This document shows, in pieces, positions 11,232 to 19,802 of a stretch of 64,000 nt of DNA; positions within the stretch are counted from its first letter, which is position 1, and each line of letters starts with the position of its first letter. The stretch comes from Sporichthya brevicatena. GTDB taxonomy: Bacteria > Actinomycetota > Actinomycetes > Sporichthyales > Sporichthyaceae. The translations under genes and the position numbers were made by a program. The notes beneath the pieces were generated by a model. That model did not search any database and was not told the DNA's origin. It was given only the letters and a program-made list of their open reading frames with translations. The DNA lies in contig NZ_BAAAHE010000006.1 in assembly GCF_039525035.1 (NCBI RefSeq), positions 1 through 64,000 of the forward strand, written 5' to 3'.

Positions 11232-11889
11232 TCTGCTCGGGTCCGTCCGGGCCGCTCGGCAACGTCGTCAGGGCCGGCCCCAGGGGCAGGTCCAGGTCGC
11301 ACGGGGCGTCACGCAGGTCGATCAGCGTGATGTGGTCGGCCACCAACGCGCCGGCCGACGCCGGCGTCAGGATCAGCCAGAGCCAGCACCCGAGCGCCTC
11401 CCCGACGTAGACCGCGCGGTCCGGCGCACCCGGCACGCACCACAGCGCGGTCGGGTGGCCGGCGGCGGCGATCTTGGCGTGCGGAACCTGCGTCGCGATG
11501 TCGGTGCCGGGGTCGGGACCGGCCAGGCCCGCGCAGCGCGCTCCCAGGCCGACCCCCGGCTCCTCGGCGACGATCACGAGATCGGCCGGTCCGCCGACCG
11601 GATTCGGACCGGTGAAGGCGACCGCGGTCGCGCGCACGCCGTGGCGGTCGTCGCCGGCGTGCGTGATGCCGGTGGCGAGCCACCCGGTCGGGAGCGGCCA
11701 CGGCAGCCAGAACGGCACGTCCGGGGACGGACCCGCGTGGAGTTCGCGCTCGATGCGCTCCCGGGTGGGCAGGCCGACGGGAGCGAGCGGCTCGACGTCC
11801 TCGTGCACCTCGCAGCGCCAGGAGTTCGACCAGATGCCCGGGGCCCGGACGGGGCGGCCGCAGCGCGCGCAGGAGGGGTGGCCGCTCAC
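11227..11889 (-). CDS. DUF6758 family protein
   Basis: About 220 residues, matching the actinobacterial DUF6758 family: an N-terminal zinc-knuckle CARCGRPVRAPGIWSNSWRC, then PFWLPWPLPTGWLATGI, a GDDR-containing segment, EEPGVGLGARCAGL and GEALGCWLWLIL. The start is set at GTG 11889, which begins MSGHPSCARC; a longer reading to 11991 adds residues not seen in the family. Function unknown. In other actinobacteria it is also found near the RsbW-like ATPase, which suggests but does not prove a link. Confidence 0.8.
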   Translation of the reverse strand: MSGHPSCARCGRPVRAPGIWSNSWRCEVHEDVEPLAPVGLPTRERIERELHAGPSPDVPFWLPWPLPTGWLATGITHAGDDRHGVRATAVAFTGPNPVGGPADLVIVAEEPGVGLGARCAGLAGPDPGTDIATQVPHAKIAAAGHPTALWCVPGAPDRAVYVGEALGCWLWLILTPASAGALVADHITLIDLRDAPCDLDLPLGPALTTLPSGPDGPEQT

Positions 11890-12014
11890 CGCTGAGCACC
11901 CCCAGTTCCGCCCGGACGGGCACGACGTGGAATGACCCCACGCTCCTCCCCGCAACGCTGCGTCGTCAACCGTCCGCGTTTCCGGCACCACCGGTGCCCG
12001 CCTCCGTCGCCGCC

Positions 12015-12026
12015 TACAGTGACCGG
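12015..12026 (+). promoter_or_regulatory. Leaderless promoter -10 box of the Nudix gene
   Basis: TACAGT at 12015-12020 lies 6 bases before the GTG at 12027, and there is no Shine-Dalgarno sequence. The arrangement predicts a leaderless mRNA and supports this start over the in-frame position at 11994. Confidence 0.5.
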
Positions 12027-12431
12027 GTGCTGCGAACCGTCCGCGTGCCCTGCGTCGGGGCCGTCGTCCACGACGACGACCACCGGTTGCTCGTGGTGCG
12101 CCGGGTCAACCCGCCGGGCGCCGGGCGCTGGTCCCTGCCGGGTGGGCGGGTCGAGGGCGCCGAGAGCGACCTCGACGCGGTCCGCCGCGAGGTGCTGGAG
12201 GAGACGGGCCTGATCGTGGCGGTCGGCGTCCGCGTCGGGACGGTCGAGATCCCGGCCGGCGACCTCGTCTTCGACGTCCGCGACTACGCGTGCGCCCCGC
12301 TCGGCGGCGACCTCGTCGCCGGCGACGACGCCGACGCCGTGCGGTGGGTCAGCCGCGCCGAACTCCTGCAGCTCGACGTCGTCCCCGGGCTGATCGACAC
12401 CCTGAGCTCCTGGGGAGTGCTGCCCGCGTGA
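12027..12431 (+). CDS. Nudix hydrolase
   Basis: A 134-residue Nudix hydrolase. The Nudix box is complete: G-x5-E-x7-REVLEETGL, at about residues 38-60. It would hydrolyse a nucleoside diphosphate linked to another moiety; the NTP class (oxidised nucleotides, ADP-ribose, sugars) cannot be read from sequence. The stop overlaps the GTG start of trmB in a GTGA junction, so the two genes form an operon. Confidence 0.9.
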   Translation: MLRTVRVPCVGAVVHDDDHRLLVVRRVNPPGAGRWSLPGGRVEGAESDLDAVRREVLEETGLIVAVGVRVGTVEIPAGDLVFDVRDYACAPLGGDLVAGDDADAVRWVSRAELLQLDVVPGLIDTLSSWGVLPA

Positions 12432-13096
12432 GCCCCAGCGTCTCCACCCCGGGCCCGCCGCCCCCGGGGCCGTTCCAGCCGCGCAGCTGGCGCAACCGCG
12501 GCCGGATGTCCGACGAGCACCGCGCCCGGCTCGCCGAGCGCGCCGCCGCGCTCGCGCTCCCCAACCCCGCGACCGCCGCGGCCTGGGCACCGACCGTGCT
12601 CGACATCGGCTTCGGGTACGGGGAGTCGCTCCTCGCGCTCGCCCAGGCCCGACCCGACGCCCGGGTGCTCGGCGTCGACGTCCACTCCCCCGGTCAGCTG
12701 CGGGCGATGGACGCCCTCGTCGACGCCGGCCTCGACGACGGGACCGTGCGGGTTCTCCCCGCGGATGTCACGGCGCTGCTCCCGGCTCTGACGCCGAGTT
12801 CGCTGGAGCTCGTGCAGGCGTTCCACCCCGACCCGTGGCCGAAACGGCGGCACGCCGCCCGCCGGCTGCTGCGGCCGACCGTGCTCGCGCGGATCACCGA
12901 ACTGCTGCGCCCGGGCGGTGTGCTCCACGTCGTCATCGACAACGACACCTACGCCGGGTCGGTGCGTGAGACGACGGCGGACATCCCGGCCCTGCAGGAG
13001 ATTCCGGCCCCCGAGGTGCCCGAGACCAAGTACGGGCGCCGCGCCCGCGCCGCCGGGCGGACGGTCCACTCGATGGCGTGGACCAGGCAGACCTGA
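12428..13096 (+). CDS. trmB: tRNA (guanine-N7)-methyltransferase
   Basis: A 222-residue TrmB. The SAM-binding motif is VLDIGFGYGESLL, followed by LGVDVHSPG, and the family signature FHPDPWPKRRHAARR is near residue 138. The C-terminal ETKYGRRARAAGRTV also fits. It methylates G46 of tRNA. The N-terminal NRGRMS motif is present about 23 residues in. Translation is coupled to the upstream Nudix gene by a GTGA overlap; the in-frame reading upstream to 12290 lies inside the Nudix gene and is not used. Confidence 0.93.
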   Translation: MSPSVSTPGPPPPGPFQPRSWRNRGRMSDEHRARLAERAAALALPNPATAAAWAPTVLDIGFGYGESLLALAQARPDARVLGVDVHSPGQLRAMDALVDAGLDDGTVRVLPADVTALLPALTPSSLELVQAFHPDPWPKRRHAARRLLRPTVLARITELLRPGGVLHVVIDNDTYAGSVRETTADIPALQEIPAPEVPETKYGRRARAAGRTVHSMAWTRQT

Positions 13097-13099
13097 CGA

Positions 13100-13123
13100 C
13101 CGACCTGACGGTCTGTCAGTCGG
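13100..13123. terminator. Imperfect hairpin between convergent genes
   Basis: CCGACCTGAC and GTCAGTCGG can pair, with a one-base bulge, around a GGTCT loop. The site spans the end of the trmB region and the stop of the convergent lipoprotein gene. No U-run is present. Confidence 0.3.
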
Positions 13124-14339
13124 TGCCGTCGACGGTGAGCGCCCAGACGTCCGCCGTGAGCGCGGCCGAGCCGGAGCGGCCGTCGAACTGGCCGCCGACC
13201 ACGTAGAGGGTGTCCCCGACCCACACCGCGGCGCCGGGCAGCCCCGGTGCCCCGTCGGGCGCGGTGAGGACGGACCACTCCGCGGTGCGGTCGTCGTAGA
13301 GCCAGCCACCGGAGGCCGACACCGGCCCGCCGAGCGCCTCGACCGCCCAGCCCCCGGAGTAGGCGTCGGGCGCCTCGACGAAGCGGCCCCAGGTCTGGGT
13401 CGCCGGGTCGAACGTGCCGCCGTAGGGCAGGCTCCGGCCCCAGTTGTCCACGGCGCCGCCGTCGGCCTCGCCGAGGGTGGGGTCGACCATGCGCTCCCCC
13501 GTCCACGCCCAGCGGTAACCACCGATGAGCTCGCTGTCCGGCAGTCGCGTCCAGGTCGTCAGGTCCGGGTCGAGGAGCGCCGCCCGCACGATCGGCGGGG
13601 CGGTGGACCCCGGCGCCTCCACGCTCTCCTTCGCGGTGAGCACGGCGCCGGCCGGGGTGTCGGTCAGCACTCGGTCGAAGCTCGGGCCGAGCGGGTCGAC
13701 CGGCAGCCGCGACCACGTGTCCGTCGCGGGGTCGAAGATCTCGTCAGCCGCGTCCTCGCCGCTGGTCTCCTCGACGCGTTCCCCGGCGACCGCCGCGACG
13801 CGGTTCCCGAGCGCGGCGAGCCGGACGTCCCGGCGGTCGGTCGCCGGCAGCGGGTGCGTGTCCCAGGCGTTCGCCGCGGCGTCGAAGGAAACCAGAGCCG
13901 TGTCGGTGAGGACGTAGAGCACGTCCCCGGCCACGGTGGACGGGAACTGGTTGAGCAGGCCGAGCGGCGCCTCGGGGAGCGTCGTCCACTCGCCGGCGGC
14001 GGCGTCGTAGACGGCGCCGTCGCGGAGCGGGGCCGGGGTCGCCGCGCAGTCCGCGTTCGGCGGGCACGGCGGGCCGTCGTCGCCGCCGACCACCAGCAGA
14101 CGGTCGGCGACGGCGACGGCGATCACGCCCGTGCGGGGGCTGAGCGGGGGCGCCGGCAGCTTCTGCCAGCGCAGCGCCGGACTCGCGGTCGGGGTGACCG
14201 CCGGGTCACTCGGTGCCGCGGTGCTCGTCGCCCCGGCCCGGGCCGCGTCCGCCGACGGGCCGTCGGAACTGCAGCCCGCCAGCGCGAGTACGGCAGCGAG
14301 CACGCCCGGGAGCACAGCGGTCACCGCCGAGGGACGCAT
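13116..14339 (-). CDS. Kelch/galactose-oxidase-like beta-propeller lipoprotein
   Basis: A 407-residue lipoprotein. The signal peptide ends in a lipobox LALAGC at about residues 18-23, followed by a Ser/Ala/Thr linker. The rest shows kelch-like repeats with recurrent WxxLPxxPLxxR and YDxxxxxWxxLP patterns, giving a beta-propeller exposed outside the membrane. No catalytic Cys-Tyr pair of galactose oxidase is apparent, so a binding or scaffolding role is more likely. It is convergent with trmB and has no obvious operon partners. Confidence 0.8.
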   Translation of the reverse strand: MRPSAVTAVLPGVLAAVLALAGCSSDGPSADAARAGATSTAAPSDPAVTPTASPALRWQKLPAPPLSPRTGVIAVAVADRLLVVGGDDGPPCPPNADCAATPAPLRDGAVYDAAAGEWTTLPEAPLGLLNQFPSTVAGDVLYVLTDTALVSFDAAANAWDTHPLPATDRRDVRLAALGNRVAAVAGERVEETSGEDAADEIFDPATDTWSRLPVDPLGPSFDRVLTDTPAGAVLTAKESVEAPGSTAPPIVRAALLDPDLTTWTRLPDSELIGGYRWAWTGERMVDPTLGEADGGAVDNWGRSLPYGGTFDPATQTWGRFVEAPDAYSGGWAVEALGGPVSASGGWLYDDRTAEWSVLTAPDGAPGLPGAAVWVGDTLYVVGGQFDGRSGSAALTADVWALTVDGTD

Positions 14340-14440
14340 GCACCGAGGACGCAGGGCGAGCTCCGAACGTTCGCTTCGGGACGGACCCTCCCAGTGTGAC
14401 CGCCTTGCTACCGCTTGTCGCGCGACTCAGGCGGACCGGC

Positions 14441-14950
14441 TCACTTCTCCCGCGGAATCGGGGTCGGCCGGCCGGGCTGGTCCCCGCCGCGAGCGTCGAG
14501 GTACTCCTGCGTCGGCACCATGACCTTGCGACGGAAGATGCAGACGATCGTGCCGTCCTGCTTGTAGCCGATGGTCTCGACCTCGACGACCCCGCGGTCC
14601 GGCTTCGAGGTCATGTTCTTGCCGAGGACGGTCGTCTCGCCGTAGATCGTGTCGCCGTGGAACGTCGGCGCGACGTGCCGCAGCGAGGAGATCTCCAGGT
14701 TCGCGATCGCCTTGCCGGAGACGTCCTCGACGGACATGCCGAGCAGCAGGGAGTAGATGTAGTTCCCGACCACCACGTTCTTGCCGAAGTCCGTCGTGTT
14801 CTCGGCGTAGTTGATGTCCATGTGGAGCGGGTGGTGGTTCATCGTGAGCAGACAGAACAGGTGGTCGTCGTACTCCGTGACGGTCTTTCCTGGCCAGTGC
14901 TTGTAGACCGCGCCGACCTCGAACTCCTCGTACGTCCGCCCGAACTGCAT
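14441..14950 (-). CDS. MaoC-family dehydratase, probable mesaconyl-CoA hydratase
   Basis: A 169-residue hot-dog-fold hydratase. The conserved FGRTYEEFEVG start, the hydratase-like DDHLFCLLTMNHHPLHMD segment at about residues 28-45, and SLRHVAPTFHGDTIYGET are all present. Very similar proteins sit beside malyl-CoA lyase-like genes in streptomycete ethylmalonyl-CoA pathway loci, so interconversion of mesaconyl-CoA and beta-methylmalyl-CoA is a reasonable role. Start ATG 14950 has a strong AGGAGG upstream. It is separated from its likely partner (the CoA lyase) by a DUF2332 gene and long palindromes. Confidence 0.8.
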   Translation of the reverse strand: MQFGRTYEEFEVGAVYKHWPGKTVTEYDDHLFCLLTMNHHPLHMDINYAENTTDFGKNVVVGNYIYSLLLGMSVEDVSGKAIANLEISSLRHVAPTFHGDTIYGETTVLGKNMTSKPDRGVVEVETIGYKQDGTIVCIFRRKVMVPTQEYLDARGGDQPGRPTPIPREK

Positions 14951-15124
14951 GTCCCGCGTCCTCCTGCTGCGTCGATGTCGCGGGACATCCTGCCCCAGCG
15001 CCCGTCGCCGCCCTGTCCCCGGTCCGCGCCGGCCGTCTTCGGCTGGACGGATGCGGCACCTCGAGTTCCAGCGCCGCGCCCTGGCGCTGATGACCGTCGT
15101 CGACGGCGCCCGCACCTGACCACC

Positions 15125-15145
15125 GGTGGAGATGTCATCTCCACC
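15125..15145. repeat. 21-bp perfect palindrome, copy 1 of the 15.1-kb pair
   Basis: GGTGGAGATG-T-CATCTCCACC is perfectly symmetric around one base. It lies 15 bases from a longer palindrome that reuses the GGAGATG/CATCTC core. It sits between the DUF2332 and MaoC genes and could form an RNA hairpin on either strand, or bind a dimeric protein. Confidence 0.7.
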
Positions 15146-15159
15146 GACCCGCCCGGCCG

Positions 15160-15204
15160 TGGAGATGACATCTCTTGTGCACTGCACAAGAGATGTCATC
15201 TCCA
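15160..15204. repeat. 45-bp perfect nested palindrome at the DUF2332 3' end
   Basis: 22-base arms, perfectly complementary around a single C at 15182. Each arm contains its own odd palindrome GAGATGACATCTC, so the structure can fold as one long stem or as three hairpins. The right arm includes the stop codon of the DUF2332 gene. It may end that transcript, but a 45-bp perfect palindrome is far longer than a normal terminator. Confidence 0.8.
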
Positions 15205-16299
15205 GTGCAGGGGGCGGGGGTGCCAGGTGACCCAGTCGCCGTGGGGGTGGCCGGAGGCGAGGTGGAGCGACGCGGGGGCGTCGGGGTCATCGGCGGGCCA
15301 GGACTGCAGCGTGAGGGCGAACTCCACCCCCGGCGGCACGGTGCGGGGGCGGCCCTCGAAGGACAGCCGCGCCACCGGGGCGTCCGCGCTCGCGCGGGAG
15401 CCGAGGGCGTCGAAGGCGGCCTCGAGCCCCGCCCGCACCTCGGCCGGGAGGTACTGCTGCATCACCGAGTGCCAGACGACCGTCACGGCGCCGGGCACGG
15501 GCTCCAGGCCCGCGACGGTGTCCACGGCGCTCTCGCGGCGCACCGGCACGGGCACGGCGTCCGCGAGGGCGAGAGCACCGCGCAGGCGTTCGAACCGCTC
15601 CACCTGGTCGGGCCAGACGTAGGAGAGCAGACGCAGCCGACCGGCCTCGGTGGCGACGTCCACCGGATCGAGGTCGGTGCCGATCCGCTCGACGATCTCG
15701 AGCGGACGGTCCAGGGGCGGGAGCTCGCCCTCCCACGGCTGACGGAGCGTCACTGGCGAGTCGACGGGCCCGATCCCGCGGCCTTCGCCGAGGTCGATGC
15801 GGACGAGGTCCGGGCGCAGGTTCAGCCCCGCGGAGGCCCCGATCTCGACCAGCCGCACCGGGAGGTCGACCCGCGCGCGCAGCGCGAGCAACCCGCCGAT
15901 CAGCAACGCCGAGCGGCCGACCTCGTTCGTCTGCGGCGGCGAGACCAGGCCCGCGCGGACGTCGTCCGGCCGCGACGCCAGGACGTCCCGGAACGCCGCC
16001 CACGCCGCGTCGGGCTCGAACGGCGCGACGTCCGCACCGGCGACGCTCGGGTAGAACCGCGCGAGCTCCGGTGCCTCGCCGGCGAGCGCGAACCGGTGCA
16101 CGGTGCCCACCAGCCGCAGCGCGAGCACGGCGGGGCTGGGGTCACCCGTCCAGTCCGCGCACACCGCCGCGACCGGTCCCCCGGCCGCGAAGTCGTCCGC
16201 GGCGAAGGTCAGCAGCGCCTCGTACATCGGCGACCCGATGTCGCCGCACGCCGCGGCCTGTGAGCGGAGGTGCTCCTCGATCGCGGCGTCGTGGCTCAC
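15196..16299 (-). CDS. DUF2332 family protein
   Basis: A 367-residue protein of the DUF2332 family, found widely in actinobacteria and proteobacteria. Recognisable parts are VRLVEIGASAGLNL at about residues 145-158, RLRLLSYVWPDQVERFERL, and TVVWHSVMQQYLP near residue 275. The EIGASAGLNL stretch resembles a Rossmann-like nucleotide or SAM site, but no activity is established. The GTG start overlaps the stop of the CoA lyase gene (GTGA), so it is translated with that gene and inserted between the lyase and the MaoC hydratase. Confidence 0.8.
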   Translation of the reverse strand: MSHDAAIEEHLRSQAAACGDIGSPMYEALLTFAADDFAAGGPVAAVCADWTGDPSPAVLALRLVGTVHRFALAGEAPELARFYPSVAGADVAPFEPDAAWAAFRDVLASRPDDVRAGLVSPPQTNEVGRSALLIGGLLALRARVDLPVRLVEIGASAGLNLRPDLVRIDLGEGRGIGPVDSPVTLRQPWEGELPPLDRPLEIVERIGTDLDPVDVATEAGRLRLLSYVWPDQVERFERLRGALALADAVPVPVRRESAVDTVAGLEPVPGAVTVVWHSVMQQYLPAEVRAGLEAAFDALGSRASADAPVARLSFEGRPRTVPPGVEFALTLQSWPADDPDAPASLHLASGHPHGDWVTWHPRPLHWR

Positions 16300-17261
16300 T
16301 CGGCGGGCGGCTCGAACTTCGAGGTCCGGGAGAACCCGGCCGCGCGGCCCTTGCCGGCGACGACGAGCGCCATCTTGCGGGACGCCTCGTCGATCATCTC
16401 GTCGCCGAGCATGACCGCACCGCGCTTACCGCCGGCCTCGGAGGTGTAGTACTCGTACGCGTCGAGGATGAGCTCGGCGTGGTCGTAGTCCTCCTGCGAC
16501 GGCGAGAACACCTCGTTCGCCGCCTCGACCTGACCGGGGTGCAGGACCCACTTGCCGTCGAAGCCGAGAGCGGCGGACCGGCCGGCGACGCGGCGGTAGC
16601 CGTCGACGTCGTGGATCTGCAGGTACGGACCGTCGATGGCCTGCTTGTCGTGCGCGCGGGCCGCCATGAGGATCCGCATGAGGATGTAGTGGTACGCGTC
16701 GCCGACGTCGTAACCGGGGGGCTGCTCACCCACGACGAGCGACTTCATGTTGATCGAGGCCATGAAGTCGGCCGGGCCGAAGATGATCGTCTCGACGCGG
16801 GGCGAGGCCGCCGCGATCGCGTCGACGTTGCACAGGCCGAGCGCGTTCTCGATCTGCGCCTCGATGCCGATCCGGCCCACCTCGAAGCCCATCGTCTTCT
16901 CGATCTGCGTGAGCAGGGTGTCGAGCGTGACGATCTGCTCGGCGGTCTGGACCTTCGGCAGCATGATGCAGTCGAGGTTCGCACCCGCGCCCTCGACGAC
17001 CTCGATGACGTCGCGGTAGGTCCACGACGTCGTCAGGTCGTTGACGCGGACGGTGCGGACCTTGTTGCCCCAGTCGCCCTCGTTGAGCGCGGCGACGATG
17101 TTCTTGCGCGCCTCGGGCTTCGCGAGCGGCGCGACCGAGTCCTCGATGTCGAGGAAGACCATGTCGGCGGGCAGGCCCTGCGCCTTGCCGAGCATCTTCG
17201 GGCTGCTGCCGGGCACCGCCAGGCAGGACCGGCGCGGGCGGAGGTTCGCAGTTTCGGCCAT
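16296..17261 (-). CDS. HpcH/HpaI aldolase/citrate lyase family, malyl-CoA lyase-like
   Basis: A 321-residue CitE-like CoA-ester lyase. FLDIEDSVAP at about residues 34-43 carries the acidic residues used for Mg2+, IMLPKV follows near residue 98, and GFDGKWVLHPGQVEAANEVFSP is the family's conserved C-terminal segment. The sequence is closest in pattern to L-malyl-CoA/beta-methylmalyl-CoA lyases. With the MaoC hydratase it suggests part of the ethylmalonyl-CoA pathway for acetyl-CoA assimilation, cleaving to glyoxylate plus an acyl-CoA. The start at 17261 has GAAGG about 10 bases upstream. The crotonyl-CoA carboxylase/reductase gene is not in the window. Confidence 0.83.
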   Translation of the reverse strand: MAETANLRPRRSCLAVPGSSPKMLGKAQGLPADMVFLDIEDSVAPLAKPEARKNIVAALNEGDWGNKVRTVRVNDLTTSWTYRDVIEVVEGAGANLDCIMLPKVQTAEQIVTLDTLLTQIEKTMGFEVGRIGIEAQIENALGLCNVDAIAAASPRVETIIFGPADFMASINMKSLVVGEQPPGYDVGDAYHYILMRILMAARAHDKQAIDGPYLQIHDVDGYRRVAGRSAALGFDGKWVLHPGQVEAANEVFSPSQEDYDHAELILDAYEYYTSEAGGKRGAVMLGDEMIDEASRKMALVVAGKGRAAGFSRTSKFEPPAE

Positions 17262-17393
17262 TGGACGCTGCACCTTCTCGAAAACGGGACCGGGGGCGAC
17301 TGCGGCGCAGCCTAACGGCCGGGCTCGGAGCGGCCCCAATCTCCCCGCAACCATCGATGGGCCCGAACGCCCAGGTCCGGCACGGATTGTGAC

Positions 17394-18308
17394 TCAGTCC
17401 ACAGGGAGGTTCGGTTGCTGCTCCGCCCGCGCCTGTCCCTCGGCGCGGACGACGACGTAGACGCCCGCGAGCAGCAGCAGACCGGCCGGGAGGGCGGTCC
17501 CGGGTGGGGCCTGGTCGAGGAAGACCGCGGCGAGGATCGCGGCCAGCGGCACCTCGAGCAGGATCGCCGTCGAGACCACGGTGGCGCCGACGCGCCCCAC
17601 GACCCGGTTGAACATCGTGTGCCCGAGCAGTTGCGCGGTCAGGGTGAGCGCGGCGATCCGCAGCCAGGTCTCGCCGTCGTACCCGCCGAGGTCGACGCGA
17701 GCCGCCAGGCACACGACCAGCGTCGACGCCGCGGCCACGCCGTAGCAGAGCGAGGTGTAGACCGGCGTGGAGACGGTGCGCCGGACCTCCTCCCCCGCGG
17801 TCGTGTAGGCGGCGGCGAGCATCCCGCCGGCGATCGCGAGCACGTCACCCCAGACTGCGCGGCCGGAGACGGCGAGGTCGGCGCCGGTCAGCAGCAGGAC
17901 GCCGGCGAGGGCGAGCGCGATGCCGCACCAGGTCTGCCGCGAGACCGGCCGCCCGAGCAGCCGGGAGCCGAGCGCGGCCCAGACCGGCTGGGCGCACACG
18001 AGCGCGGTCGCCGAGGCCACCGTCGTGTAGGTCAGGCTGGGCGTCCAGCACAGGAAGTGGACCCCGAGCAGCAGCCCGGACACGGTGATCAGGCGGATCT
18101 CACGCCGCGTCAGCGCCCGGTACTGCGCGCGGACGGCCGGGCGGACCACCGCGGCGGCCCCGATCGCGGCCGATCCCATCGCGTTGCGCCAGAACGCGAT
18201 CGCCAGCGCCGGGGCGCCGATCGCGGCGATCATCGGCCCCGAGGTCGACACCGCCGCCACCGCGACACCGAGGACCACGAGGTCCGCGCGGGCGTGGCGG
18301 GAGTCCAT
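17394..18308 (-). CDS. EamA/DMT-family transporter
   Basis: A 304-residue integral membrane protein with about ten hydrophobic helices arranged as two EamA repeats, including ALAIAFWRNAMGSAAIGAA in the first half and GATVVSTAILLEVPLAAILA in the second. Drug/metabolite transporters of this type export small metabolites. The substrate is unknown. An AATAAT hexamer at 18316-18321 (read on the minus strand) sits 7 bases before the ATG, so the transcript may be leaderless. It is divergent from the MgtE-like gene. Confidence 0.88.
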   Translation of the reverse strand: MDSRHARADLVVLGVAVAAVSTSGPMIAAIGAPALAIAFWRNAMGSAAIGAAAVVRPAVRAQYRALTRREIRLITVSGLLLGVHFLCWTPSLTYTTVASATALVCAQPVWAALGSRLLGRPVSRQTWCGIALALAGVLLLTGADLAVSGRAVWGDVLAIAGGMLAAAYTTAGEEVRRTVSTPVYTSLCYGVAAASTLVVCLAARVDLGGYDGETWLRIAALTLTAQLLGHTMFNRVVGRVGATVVSTAILLEVPLAAILAAVFLDQAPPGTALPAGLLLLAGVYVVVRAEGQARAEQQPNLPVD

Positions 18309-18455
18309 CCGGGCGATTATTCGTGCCGGACGCGCCCCGCGCTGCGCCGCGGGCCGCGTGCGGGCGGATAACCTGGGCCGAACGTTCCGTATGCGCAGGT
18401 CCAGGCGCTGCGTCCATGCGCGGCGACGGCGCGCCCAACCCGCGGGGAGGCACGC

Positions 18456-19802
18456 ATGTCCGGTGCCGCCACACGGGTCTTCGTCTCCCGGCTCGCCGGG
18501 CTGGCCGTCTTCGACCCCCGTGGTGACCAGGTGGGACGCGTCCGCGACGCCGTCGCGGCACTGCGGCCCGCCGGGGAGGTCACGCGCGTGGTCGGCCTCG
18601 TGGTCGAGGTGGGCATGCGCCGCCCGATCTTCGTGCCGATGGGCCGGGTCACCTCGATGGACCGCGGCCAGGTCATCACGACCGGCGTGGTCAACCTGCG
18701 CCGCTTCGAGCAGCGCAACGACGAGACGCTGGTGCTCGCGGAACTGCTGGACCGCAAGGTCCGGCTCACCGCCACCGGCGACGAGGTCACGGTCATCGAC
18801 ATCGGCATGGAGATGACCCGCAACCTCGACTGGGTCCTGTCGAAGGTGCACGTCCGCAAGGGCGGCGGCGGCAAGCTGCGCCGGCGCGGCGAGACCCTGA
18901 CCGTCGCCTGGGACAGCGTCGAGGGCCTGACGGCCGGGCAGTCGACCCAGGCCGCGGCGAACATGCTCGCCGCGTTCGAGAACCTGCGCCCCGCCGACCT
19001 CGCGAACGTCCTGCACGACCTCAAGCCCGAGCGCCGCGCCCAGGTCGCCTCGGCGCTCGACGTCGACAAGCTCGCCGACGTCCTCGAAGAACTCCCGGAG
19101 GAGGATCAGGTCGAGATCGTCGGCCTCCTCGACGAGCAGCGCGCGGTCGACGTCCTCGAGGCGATGCAGCCCGACGACGCCGCGGACCTCCTCGGCGACC
19201 TGCCGACCCACGAGGCCGAGAAGCTGCTCGAGATGATGGCGCCGGAGGAAGCCGCGCCGGTCCGGCAGCTGCTCAGCTACGCCGACCACAGCGCCGGCGG
19301 TCTGATGACGACCGAGGCGGTGATCCTGCCGCCGACCGCGACCGTGGCCGAGGCGCTCGCGGCGATCCGCAACCCGGAGCTGACGCCGGCGATGGCGGCG
19401 CTGGTCTACGTCTGCCGCGCCCCGCTCGAGACCCCGACCGGGAAGTTCCTCGGCGCCGTCCACTTCCAGCGCCTGCTGCGCACCCCGCCCGGCGACCTCG
19501 TGTCCTCGGTGCTCGACAAGGAACTCAAGACGCTGCGCCCGGAGACGATGCTCTCCGACGTCGCCAGCTACCTCGCGACCTACAACGCGGTCGCGGCCCC
19601 CGTCGTCGACGCGCAGCGACGCCTCGTCGGCGTCATCAGCGTCGACGACGTCCTCGACCATCTGCTGCCGGAGGACTGGCGCAACGCCGAGACCGCCGAG
19701 GAGCCCGACGAGGACGACGCCGGGGCCGAAGGCCGTTCCTTCAGCCCGGACACCACCGGCGAGATCCGCGTCTACCGGCCGAGGAAGCGCCATGGCTCCT
19801 GA
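18456..19802 (+). CDS. Soluble MgtE-N/CBS domain protein with PRC-barrel
   Basis: A 448-residue cytosolic protein. The N-terminal third resembles a PRC-barrel (FVSRLAGLAVFDPRGDQVGRV), then an MgtE intracellular N domain at about residues 165-270 with repeated LxPEDxxxLL-type helices (LHDLKPERRAQVASAL, LEAMQPDDAADLL). Two CBS motifs follow at about 275-415 (HSAGGLMTTEAVILPPTATV; PETMLSDVASYLATYNAVAA). There are no transmembrane helices, so unlike true MgtE it cannot be a channel by itself. Its stop overlaps the DUF1003 start by 11 bases, and the two are neighbours in mycobacteria as well. Confidence 0.88.
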   Translation: MSGAATRVFVSRLAGLAVFDPRGDQVGRVRDAVAALRPAGEVTRVVGLVVEVGMRRPIFVPMGRVTSMDRGQVITTGVVNLRRFEQRNDETLVLAELLDRKVRLTATGDEVTVIDIGMEMTRNLDWVLSKVHVRKGGGGKLRRRGETLTVAWDSVEGLTAGQSTQAAANMLAAFENLRPADLANVLHDLKPERRAQVASALDVDKLADVLEELPEEDQVEIVGLLDEQRAVDVLEAMQPDDAADLLGDLPTHEAEKLLEMMAPEEAAPVRQLLSYADHSAGGLMTTEAVILPPTATVAEALAAIRNPELTPAMAALVYVCRAPLETPTGKFLGAVHFQRLLRTPPGDLVSSVLDKELKTLRPETMLSDVASYLATYNAVAAPVVDAQRRLVGVISVDDVLDHLLPEDWRNAETAEEPDEDDAGAEGRSFSPDTTGEIRVYRPRKRHGS

